From an uncultured Bacteroidales bacterium (lineage in GTDB: Bacteria; Bacteroidota; Bacteroidia; Bacteroidales; Muribaculaceae), in assembly GCA_902781045.1 (NCBI GenBank), contig CACZHT010000002.1, positions 62,001 to 126,000 on the forward strand: a DNA stretch of 64,000 nt. Reading direction: 5' to 3'. Both the position numbers and the translations under genes were made by a program. The notes under the pieces are model-generated. The model ran no database searches, was not told the DNA's origin, and worked only from the letters and a program-made list of their open reading frames with translations. This document shows, piece by piece, positions 57,150 to 64,000 of this stretch; position 1 is the first letter of the stretch; every line of letters begins with the position of its first letter.

Positions 57150-59085
57150 CGTCCTCAATGACTAGGTTGTCGATAATGAAATTCTGCCGTTCCATGGTGT
57201 TCTTGCCCATGAAGAAGGCGAGCATGTCCTTGACCGAGTCCTCCTTGCGCAGCGACACACGGTCGAGCCGCATGTCAGGTCCGATAAAGTCTTTGAACTC
57301 ATCAGGCGAGATTTCTCCCAATCCCTTGAATCGCGTGATTTCGGCATTCTCACCCAGCTTGTTGATGGCGTTGACACGCTCCTCATCGCTGTAGCAGTAA
57401 TAGGTCTCGGGCTTCTGGTCCTTGGCCTCCTTCTTGGTCGAGCGGCTCTTGCGCTTGGCCTCCTTCTTGTTGAGCACGCGGAAGAGCGGTGTCTGCAAGA
57501 TGTAGAGGTGCCCCGTCTTGATGAGCTCGGGATAGAACTGCAGGAAGTAGGTGAGCATGAGCAGGCGGATGTGCATACCGTCGACATCGGCATCGGTGGC
57601 GATAATCACCTTATTATATCTCAGTCCATCGATGCCATCGTCGATGTTCAGAGCGGCTTGCAAGAGTGCAAACTCATCGTTGGTGTAGACCTTCTTGGGC
57701 TCGAGTCCGAAGGTGTTGAGCGGCTTGCCGCGCAGCGAGAACACCGCCTGTGTCTCCACGTCACGAATCTTGGTGATTGACCCGCTTGCCGAGAGTCCCT
57801 CGGTGATGAAGATGGACGAGTCATCGCGTCGGTCGTTGTCCTTGGGTGCGCGTGAGTCGTTGAAGTGCACGCGGCAGTCTCGCAGCTTGTCGTTGTGCAG
57901 TGCTGCTTTTTTTGCTCTCTCACGCACCTGCTTGGTCACCCCGGCGATGGCCTTTCGGTCACGCTCGTTTTCCTGGATTTTCTTGAGCAAGACATCGGCC
58001 GTAGCGGGCGTCTTGTGCAGAAAGTCGTCCAGCTCCTTCTTGATGAAGTCGTTGATATACTTATAGATGGTTGGGCCATCTTTCCACATGATGCTGCTGC
58101 CCAGCTTAATCTTGGTCTGCGACTCGAAGACCGGCTCCTCGACCTTGATGCTGATGGCGGCCACCACGCCGTTGCGTATGTCGCTGTACTCAAAGTTCTT
58201 GCCATAGAACTCCTTGATGGTGCGTGACAATGCCTCGCGAAATGCACTCTGATGTGTTCCGCCCTGGGTAGTGTGCTGGCTGTTGACAAACGAGTAGAAC
58301 TCCTCGCCCATCTGCGCGGCATGTGTGATGACCACCTCAATGTCGTCGTTGCGGAAGTGCATGAGCGGATAGAGCGGCTCGCTGGTCATGTTCTCCTTGA
58401 CCAGATCGCTCAGTCCATTGCGCGAGTGATAGCGCCGTCCGTTGTAGTAGAGCGACAGGCCGGTGTTGAGAAACGAGTAGTTCTTGACCATCGCCTCGAT
58501 GATGTCGTCGCGGAAGGCATAGTTCTTGAAGATGGTTGCATCGGGCGTGAATCGCACCAGCGTTCCGTTCTCCTCGCCCTCTTCGGCCGGGATGATGCCC
58601 GTCTCGTGCTCGACCAGCCCCTCATGATAGGTGACAGCGGCGCACTGTCCATCGCGCACCGAACGGATATAAAACTCGGTCGACAGCGCATTGACCGCCT
58701 TGATGCCCACACCATTCAGTCCCACCGACCGCTTATAGGTCTGTGTGTCATACTTGGCCCCAGTGTTCATCTTGCTCGACGCGTCCTTGACCTGATCCAG
58801 AGGAATGCCGCGCCCAAAGTCACGGATGGTGACCATACCGTCCTCCACATCGATGTTGATAGTGGGTTTGGCAAAGCCGGTGTTGAACTCGTCGATGCTA
58901 TTGTCGACCACCTCCTTGATGAGGACGTAGACACCATCATCGCTCTGTGAACCGTCGCCCAGCTTGCCAATGTACATGCCAGGACGTTGCCTGATGTGCT
59001 CGCGTGGGGTGAGCGTCACCAGCTTGTCATATCCGCCGAAGTCGCTGGGTTGCGGCTCGGCCTTCAGTTCTAGTTCTTCAGCCAT
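57127..59085 (-). CDS. parE: DNA topoisomerase IV subunit B
   Basis: A 652-aa ATPase subunit of type IIA topoisomerase. GHKL motifs are [29 protein letters not shown] and [16 protein letters not shown]. The TOPRIM domain has [12 protein letters not shown] and [11 protein letters not shown], and the C-terminal end is [20 protein letters not shown]. The length and the EGLSASGS form fit the Bacteroidetes ParE type better than GyrB; a gyrB should exist elsewhere. ATG 59,085 ([11 protein letters not shown]) follows a TACCTTTG box by about 85 bp. The parC partner is not in the window. Confidence 0.93.
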   Translation of the reverse strand: MAEELELKAEPQPSDFGGYDKLVTLTPREHIRQRPGMYIGKLGDGSQSDDGVYVLIKEVVDNSIDEFNTGFAKPTINIDVEDGMVTIRDFGRGIPLDQVKDASSKMNTGAKYDTQTYKRSVGLNGVGIKAVNALSTEFYIRSVRDGQCAAVTYHEGLVEHETGIIPAEEGEENGTLVRFTPDATIFKNYAFRDDIIEAMVKNYSFLNTGLSLYYNGRRYHSRNGLSDLVKENMTSEPLYPLMHFRNDDIEVVITHAAQMGEEFYSFVNSQHTTQGGTHQSAFREALSRTIKEFYGKNFEYSDIRNGVVAAISIKVEEPVFESQTKIKLGSSIMWKDGPTIYKYINDFIKKELDDFLHKTPATADVLLKKIQENERDRKAIAGVTKQVRERAKKAALHNDKLRDCRVHFNDSRAPKDNDRRDDSSIFITEGLSASGSITKIRDVETQAVFSLRGKPLNTFGLEPKKVYTNDEFALLQAALNIDDGIDGLRYNKVIIATDADVDGMHIRLLMLTYFLQFYPELIKTGHLYILQTPLFRVLNKKEAKRKSRSTKKEAKDQKPETYYCYSDEERVNAINKLGENAEITRFKGLGEISPDEFKDFIGPDMRLDRVSLRKEDSVKDMLAFFMGKNTMERQNFIIDNLVIEDDEDITVH

Positions 59086-59169
59086 ATATTTCTCTCTTGT
59101 CCTGAGCTCGCAGCTCGGAATGCACAAACGGCACTGCGCCTAGTTGTGCAAAATATCAAAAAATTTGTG

Positions 59170-59177
59170 CAAAGGTA
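59170..59177 (-). promoter_or_regulatory. -7 element for parE-coaD
   Basis: On the - strand this reads TACCTTTG followed by caca, with a leader of about 80 nt to ATG 59,085. Confidence 0.6.
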
Positions 59178-59195
59178 ATGACTTTTTGCGACATT

Positions 59196-60167
59196 TCAAA
59201 AAATTCGTTGTGCTATGCGTGCCGCGCCTCGCTTACCGGCCACGACTCGCCGGTAGAGCATGTGTGTGACCGGTGCCACCCAACAGCGCCACCACAAGCT
59301 GCCATTGTAGCTGTGCCGCAAAGCCTCAAACGCCTGAGTGGCCAACGGCCTGGCCAAGTCGTCCCGGCCCTCTCGCTCATATTGTGCGGCCAGCACCAGG
59401 CGGCGATACTCGACCAGGCGACAGTATCGCAGTCGCTCACGCCGGCTCATTGCTGCGAGCCACAGGTGCTGTTCGCCCAGATTGATGGCACGCTCCCACT
59501 GGCCGGCACGCGTGTGGAACTCGCTGCCCGTGATTGAGTCTTTGCCATTGTGGTTGATGAGCACCATGGGGGCGTCCTGGCAGAATGCCATGCGAGGGTG
59601 CGCCAACAACAGTCGCAGCCCCAACTCCCAGTCGTTCCATCCGGGTAAATCGGCATTCCAGCCACCAGTGGCTGCAAAGAAGTCGCGCCTGACTGCATAG
59701 CGCTGTGTGGCCAGCTGGCTGTGCAACAACTGCACGGCCAGGATGTCGGAGGTGAAAAAGGGAGCCTCGCGGCGTGTTCCGTCAGGAAAGACCAGCACCG
59801 ACCTGGCCGAGACCAAGTCCAGCTGTCCGTCACATTGCCGCACCTGGCTGGCGTATGCCTCGACCAGTCCGGGAGCCATCTCGTCGTCACTGTCGAAAAA
59901 CATGACCCACTCAGCCCTGGCCAAGTTGAAGCCCCGGTTGCGTGCCGCCCCTGCCGTGTGTCGCTGCTCCTGAACGACCGTGACCCGGAAATCGGGTTCG
60001 TCATGCCGGTCGGCAAACTGATGCAGCACCTGTAAAGTGCCGTCAGTACTACAGTTGTCGACCAGCACCAGCTGCAAGGGTCGGTGTGTCTGTGCCAGCA
60101 CGGAGTCGAGTGTGCGCTGCACCAGTGCCTCGCGATTGTAAACGGGTATGATGATTGTGAAAAGCAT
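59196..60167 (-). CDS. Glycosyltransferase family 2
   Basis: A 323-aa GT-A enzyme with FTIIIPVYNREALVQRTLDS, VDNCSTDGTLQVL, GAARNRGFNLARAEWVMFFD with the DxD as FDSDDE, and the acceptor block ATGGWNADLPGWNDWELGLR. It belongs to a second small glycan cluster (59,196-63,331) and is divergent from the acyltransferase, with back-to-back promoters. Its stop lies 18 bp from the parE promoter box, so its end and the parE promoter are tightly packed. Confidence 0.9.
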   Translation of the reverse strand: MLFTIIIPVYNREALVQRTLDSVLAQTHRPLQLVLVDNCSTDGTLQVLHQFADRHDEPDFRVTVVQEQRHTAGAARNRGFNLARAEWVMFFDSDDEMAPGLVEAYASQVRQCDGQLDLVSARSVLVFPDGTRREAPFFTSDILAVQLLHSQLATQRYAVRRDFFAATGGWNADLPGWNDWELGLRLLLAHPRMAFCQDAPMVLINHNGKDSITGSEFHTRAGQWERAINLGEQHLWLAAMSRRERLRYCRLVEYRRLVLAAQYEREGRDDLARPLATQAFEALRHSYNGSLWWRCWVAPVTHMLYRRVVAGKRGAARIAQRIF

Positions 60168-60188
60168 CTATCTCTCGAAATTTGAGCG

Positions 60189-60235
60189 TAAAGGTAGTAA
60201 AAGTTTTGCAGAGTGGCAAAAAAAGTCTAATTTTG
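60189..60235. promoter_or_regulatory. Divergent -7 elements for the GT2 and acyltransferase genes
   Basis: The - strand box TACCTTTA is at 60,189-60,196 (22 bp from GT2 ATG 60,167). The + strand box TAATTTTG is at 60,228-60,235 (24 bp from ATG 60,260). Confidence 0.6.
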
Positions 60236-60259
60236 CGGCAAAATCTCGTCACTTTTGCA

Positions 60260-61342
60260 ATGAAAAGAGATACAAGGATCACATTAGTCAAGGGTTTGTG
60301 CATGATTATGGTGGTTGTCGACCACAGCGGTTGTCCGCAACCTCTGTTCAACACCGACCTGAGCATGCTCATGCCCATCTTCTTCATTTCCAGCGGCTAC
60401 TTCTTCAAGGCGAGCTGGTTTGACCGCAAGTGGGAATATGTCAAGCGCAAATTCAAGAATCTGTACATCCCCTTTGTGAAGTGGAGCATCATCTTCTTGC
60501 TGCTTCACAATGTGTTCTTTGGCCTGGGCATCATCAATGCCCAGTATGGCAACGACTCGGGCGTCACCTCGCATCTCTACTCGCTGAAAGAAGGTTTCAC
60601 CCACCTGCTGAACATCGTCTTGCGCATGGACCAATATGAAGGTTTCCTGCTGGGTGCCTACTGGTTTCTGCGCACGTTGCTAGTGAGTCTGGTGGTGATG
60701 TGCTGTCTGGGCTCAGTTATCAACAAGAAGACCCACTCGCCCTCGACCAGCATCGCGCTGGTGAGCTTGCTGGGCCTGCTGGGCGGCCTCGCCATAGCAT
60801 GGTCGCGCCACGGCATCCCCTACTTCCCTCAAGGTGGCTACCGCGAGTGCATGGCGACGTTCTTTCTGGGCGTGGGCTACTTTATGCACGCATACGAGCG
60901 GGTGTGGCAAGAGCGCTCCTGGCTGGCTGCGGCGGCCTTTGTGCTGCTGCTGTGCGGTGTGTACATCCAGCCCACCGGTCTGTTGCCCGCGGCCACAGTG
61001 GGCCAGTGGGGCATGGTTCTGTTGACAGGCACATGCGGGTTTGTGTTTGTCCACTGGTTGTGCAGCCAGATAGACGCTCACCCTGGCACATTGCTCAGGC
61101 GGTCGCTACTGCATGTGGGCGAGAAGACCTTCTATGTGTTCACGTTCCACTTCTTGATGCTCAAGCCGGCCTCGCTGCTCAAAGCCTATATCTACGACCT
61201 TGACTGGCATGTAGTCGGTTGCCACCCCTATGTCCATACGGTGCCCGACAATTGGTTCTGGCTTATCTATGTGGCCACTGCCGTCCCATTGACCCTGCTG
61301 CTGGGGCGTGTTGTTGACAAAGTCAAGTGGCTCAAGGCTTGA
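60260..61342 (+). CDS. Acyltransferase-3 family membrane protein
   Basis: A 360-aa polytopic membrane protein. The N-terminus TRITLVKGLCMIMVVVDHSG keeps the family helix and His, though the usual R-x10-H Arg is shifted or replaced by Lys. FISSGYFFKASWFDRKWEYV then KRKFKNLYIPF is the typical second block, and about ten membrane helices follow. It probably O-acylates a glycan made by the neighbouring glycosyltransferases. ATG 60,260 is chosen because the promoter box at 60,228 lies between it and the earlier in-frame start at 60,182. Confidence 0.85.
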   Translation: MKRDTRITLVKGLCMIMVVVDHSGCPQPLFNTDLSMLMPIFFISSGYFFKASWFDRKWEYVKRKFKNLYIPFVKWSIIFLLLHNVFFGLGIINAQYGNDSGVTSHLYSLKEGFTHLLNIVLRMDQYEGFLLGAYWFLRTLLVSLVVMCCLGSVINKKTHSPSTSIALVSLLGLLGGLAIAWSRHGIPYFPQGGYRECMATFFLGVGYFMHAYERVWQERSWLAAAAFVLLLCGVYIQPTGLLPAATVGQWGMVLLTGTCGFVFVHWLCSQIDAHPGTLLRRSLLHVGEKTFYVFTFHFLMLKPASLLKAYIYDLDWHVVGCHPYVHTVPDNWFWLIYVATAVPLTLLLGRVVDKVKWLKA

Positions 61343-61364
61343 CTGAACCTAAACCTATGATGCG

Positions 61365-62489
61365 ATGAAGATTCTGTTCGTTGGCGATGCAAGCAACATG
61401 CACAACAGCCTGGCGCGACAGCTGCGGCTGATGGGTCACGAAGCTGTCGTGGCCTCGAACGGCTCGCACTGGATGGACACCTCGCGCGACATCGACCTCT
61501 CACGCAAGCCCGGCCGGCTGGGTGCTGTGCGCTATGTGCTGGATGTGCTGCAAGCCCTGCCTCGCATGCGTGGATTCGACATCGTGCATCTGGCCAGCCA
61601 AATATTCCTGGAACTCAAGCCTCCTAAAGTCAGGCGGGTGCTAGACTACCTGCGCCGCCACAATGGCAAAGTGGTGCTCTCGGCCCTGGCCACCGACCGT
61701 GTCTACTATGACGCGTGCCACGATGGCAAGACCTATCGTTATAGTGACTATCGCATTGGTACAGAGCCAAGTCCGTATGTCGGCTCGGCCGAATATTATG
61801 CCCAGAAGCAGGACAACTGGCGGTTACCTGTGATGAAGCAATATAGCGACTACCTGCTGCAACACATCGACGGTGTGGTGGCCTGCCTGTGGGAGTACTA
61901 TCAAGCCTACCGCCCACTGATGGGCGACCGTCTGGCCTACGGCGGCATCCCTATCGACGTGGACGCTCTGACGCTGCGTCCGCTGGACACCGAACCCGAG
62001 CGTGTGAGATTTTTTATCGGCATCCAGCGCGCTCGCACGGTCATCAAGGGCACCGACCGTCTGCTGTCCTCGCTGCGCCGCGTGCATGCTCGCTATCCCG
62101 ACCTGTGCCAGATGGAAGTGGTCGAGAACCTGCCTTACAACGAGTACACGCGCCGCATGCGTGCTTCGCATGTGCTTCTGGACCAGCTCTACAGCTACAC
62201 TCCGGCTACCAATGCCCTGATTGCCATGGCACAAGGACTGGTGGCGGTGAGCGGAGCCGAGCCCGAGTATTATGCGCTCATCGGCGAGCCGTCGCTGCAC
62301 CCCATTGTCAACGTCACCCCCTACGACGACGAGGACATCGACCGCCAACTCGAAACCATCATCCACCAGAAGTCCCGTCTGCCGCAATGGAGCCGAGACA
62401 GCCGAGAGTTTGTCGTGCGCAACAACTCAGCGCAAGTCGTCGCACAGCGTCACTTGGACTTCTGGCACCAACTGCTCGAAACCTCATGA
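61365..62489 (+). CDS. GT4-like glycosyltransferase (GT-B)
   Basis: A 374-aa protein opening MKILFVGDASNMHNSLARQL, a GT-B N-terminal domain, followed by RGFDIVHLASQIFLELKPPK. The C-terminal half has FFIGIQRARTVIKGTDRLLS and VLLDQLYSYTPATNALIAMA then QGLVAVSGAEPEYY, corresponding to the GT4 donor-binding region with an unusual D-Q-L-Y-S-Y-T-P in place of the E-G block. It is a divergent GT4 member. Its stop overlaps the next start as ATGA. Confidence 0.83.
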   Translation: MKILFVGDASNMHNSLARQLRLMGHEAVVASNGSHWMDTSRDIDLSRKPGRLGAVRYVLDVLQALPRMRGFDIVHLASQIFLELKPPKVRRVLDYLRRHNGKVVLSALATDRVYYDACHDGKTYRYSDYRIGTEPSPYVGSAEYYAQKQDNWRLPVMKQYSDYLLQHIDGVVACLWEYYQAYRPLMGDRLAYGGIPIDVDALTLRPLDTEPERVRFFIGIQRARTVIKGTDRLLSSLRRVHARYPDLCQMEVVENLPYNEYTRRMRASHVLLDQLYSYTPATNALIAMAQGLVAVSGAEPEYYALIGEPSLHPIVNVTPYDDEDIDRQLETIIHQKSRLPQWSRDSREFVVRNNSAQVVAQRHLDFWHQLLETS

Positions 62490-63331
62490 CACTCCAACTG
62501 CTCATCTGCACCATCGATGGCGGCATCGACAATGTGGTCGACTTGATATTGCCGCCTCAACCCGACATCGGCTATGTCGTGTCGTGGCAGCATAGCACCG
62601 CCGGAGGCCACCACGACGTGCCCGCCCCGCTGTTGCGCGATGACATCCAGGTGTATCATCTAGAGGGTCGCGGCCTGAGCCGCAACCGCAACAACTGCCT
62701 TCGCCACGCCTCGGCCGACGTATGCCTGATTTGCGATGACGACTGCCGATACACCGTCAGTGGCCTGCAAGCCGTGCTTGACACCTTTGCATCCCATCCC
62801 GGCACCGACCTGGCCACCTTTGTGATGCAGAATCCCTATTGCACCAAGCCCTACCCCACATCGGCCATCGACCTGCAGCGGCGCCCCAGGGGTTACTACC
62901 CCACATCGTTTGAGATAGCTTTCCGGTTGCAATCGGTGCGCGGCCGTCTGCGGTTCAACGAGCACTTTGGTCTAGGAGCCGAACTGTTTCACTGTTGCGA
63001 GGAGGAGATACTGGTGCATGACGCACTGGCACTGGGTCTGCATTGCCACTTCTACCCGACAGTCATCGTCGAGCACGACCATCCCACCACCGAGGCCAGC
63101 CGCGCCACCACGCCCGGCGTGCTCATGGGCAAGGGCGCGTATCTGTACATCGGTTACCGCCGCAAGATGTTTCTGTATCCCTGGCCCATCGCCTGGCGGC
63201 TGCACCGGCAGTACGGTGTGAGCATGGCCTACGGCCTGCGCTACCTCTACAAGGGGCTGTTCCACATCCTGCGCCACCGCGACAAAGCTACAGCCGGAGT
63301 CATTGCCACCAGCTGTGGAGCAGTCGAGTAG
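62486..63331 (+). CDS. Glycosyltransferase family 2-like (GT-A)
   Basis: A 281-aa protein from ATG 62,486, overlapping the upstream GT by 4 bp. LQLLICTIDGGIDNVVDLIL is a non-classical GT2 N-terminus. EGRGLSRNRNNCLRHASADV then CLICDDDCRY contains the conserved Arg/Asn block and a D-D-D metal motif. HFGLGAELFHCCEEEILVHD is the acceptor/ED-like region. There is a conserved C-terminal amphipathic segment (YLYIGYRRKMFLYPWPIAWR). The frame is open upstream, but that part is antisense-like to the overlapping gene and is not used. Confidence 0.82.
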   Translation: MTLQLLICTIDGGIDNVVDLILPPQPDIGYVVSWQHSTAGGHHDVPAPLLRDDIQVYHLEGRGLSRNRNNCLRHASADVCLICDDDCRYTVSGLQAVLDTFASHPGTDLATFVMQNPYCTKPYPTSAIDLQRRPRGYYPTSFEIAFRLQSVRGRLRFNEHFGLGAELFHCCEEEILVHDALALGLHCHFYPTVIVEHDHPTTEASRATTPGVLMGKGAYLYIGYRRKMFLYPWPIAWRLHRQYGVSMAYGLRYLYKGLFHILRHRDKATAGVIATSCGAVE

Positions 63332-63376
63332 TCAAACACACGAATTGTCAAACACTCGAATAGCCGAAAATTATCG

Positions 63377-64000
63377 TCAGATGCGACGTGAGACGGCAGC
63401 CTCGAGTTGTGTGCCGTCCTCGACACGCTCGACAATGTCGCCATCGCGGATGACGAATGTGGTGGGCACACCCATCACCTGATAGACACCGATGTTGCGC
63501 GAGTTCTGTCCCTGCGGGTCATAGACGGTGATCCAGGGCAGATTCTTTGCCGCCTGACTCCAGAAGACATTGTCGGTGTCGAGACTCACCTGGTAAATCT
63601 CCAAACCACGCGACTTGTAACGCGAGTACAGGTCGTTAAGCAACTTGTTGTACATGGGTGAGAAATCGGCCTGATAGATGGTGAAGCATAACAACACCAG
63701 ATGGTTCTGCTTGGACACCTGCTCCAGGCTGTGTGTTGTTCCGTTGTAGTCCTGGAGCTTGATGTCGATGAGCGATGCCACCTCGGCATTGATGGTGTCG
63801 GTGGGTGCCATTGCTGCCCGTCGCCGCTGCTGTCCCTCGGTGAGCACTCGCACCAGGTAGTCGGTGCGAGGGTCATTAGGCTTGAACGTATAGAATGCGT
63901 TAGCCACAGCCCCGATGATGCGCAAGTCATTATTGTCGAGCGGGTCGAACAGGGGCTTGTCGTCGACATACTTGTTGATGACATAATAGGCGACAATGCC
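63377..64000 (-). CDS. Thioredoxin-fold (TlpA/AhpC-like) protein, N-terminus outside the window
   Basis: The visible 207 residues begin GIVAYYVINKYVDDKPLFDP at the window edge and are open there, so the start lies beyond 64,000. The C-terminal domain (VASLIDIKLQDYNGTTHSLE, NHLVLLCFTIYQADFSPMYN, NIGVYQVMGVPTTFVIRDGD) has the thioredoxin cis-Pro (GVPTTF). The usual W-C-x-x-C redox site is replaced by a sequence with a single upstream Cys, so it is probably not a disulfide oxidoreductase. The N-terminal part resembles the DUF4369-type region of Bacteroidetes TlpA proteins. It is probably exported or lipidated, which cannot be seen. Confidence 0.8.
   Translation of the reverse strand, partial: GIVAYYVINKYVDDKPLFDPLDNNDLRIIGAVANAFYTFKPNDPRTDYLVRVLTEGQQRRRAAMAPTDTINAEVASLIDIKLQDYNGTTHSLEQVSKQNHLVLLCFTIYQADFSPMYNKLLNDLYSRYKSRGLEIYQVSLDTDNVFWSQAAKNLPWITVYDPQGQNSRNIGVYQVMGVPTTFVIRDGDIVERVEDGTQLEAAVSRRI

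Noticed and set aside
61889..62485. Upstream extension of the last GT2 frame
   Set aside because: It overlaps the GT4-like gene in another frame and has no family features; ATG 62,486 is coupled to the upstream stop.
1..64000. tRNA, rRNA, tmRNA or complete insertion sequence
   Set aside because: No cloverleaf, rRNA segment or intact transposase was recognised by eye; a tRNA or Rfam scan could still find short RNAs.

Overview
This window comes from a Bacteroidales genome, most like Muribaculaceae or Prevotellaceae. Three things point there: many genes are preceded by the Bacteroidetes -7 element TAnnTTTG, there is an UpxY-type antiterminator, and one exported nuclease ends in a type IX-secretion-like tail. 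No rRNA, tRNA, CRISPR array or intact transposase was recognised.

Positions 1-21,840 hold a surface polysaccharide locus. The + strand carries GT4 and GT2 glycosyltransferases, an acyltransferase-3, an EpsG-like polymerase, an MBOAT plus SGNH acetylation pair, and an AT-rich block with LicD, a cytidylyltransferase fused to a Gfo/Idh oxidoreductase, and SDRs (a possible CDP-activated polyol-phosphate branch). A - strand segment carries two recently duplicated GT2 genes and a sugar epimerase. The + strand then resumes with a PglC-like initiating transferase, a PglD-like acetyltransferase and a final GT4. The locus is scarred by remnants: acyltransferase N-terminus, epimerase C-terminus, headless SDR, half a DASS transporter and an unidentified fragment. 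It also contains a GxxExxY gene between direct repeats and a MITE-like element.

Positions 21,840-30,226 are mostly core genes: GT32, NUDIX, UpxY, efp, rpmH, dnaB, radC, a GT2 and an AAA+ ATPase. Positions 30,360-47,600 are accessory: endonuclease I, exported proteins, a GlmU-like enzyme, an ATPase/PD-(D/E)XK gene between two identical hairpins, a possible structured leader, a zinc-ribbon lipoprotein, a GNAT toxin-antitoxin pair between duplicated promoter palindromes, and tandem DUF1016 nucleases. Positions 47,840-59,090 return to metabolism and information processing (asd, an argB-like kinase, prfB, an acyl-CoA ligase, msrA, an S41 protease, coaD, parE). Positions 59,196-63,331 form a second small glycan cluster, and a thioredoxin-fold protein runs off the right edge.

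The most unusual feature is a dispersed GC-rich palindrome (core cctcccctttgtgaaaggg). It sits in intergenic DNA, but it is also inserted in frame in two different GT4 genes, both times in the linker between the two Rossmann domains. It is also the insertion target of two oppositely oriented copies of a 170-196 bp MITE with ends gaggccgctgaaaaagt.
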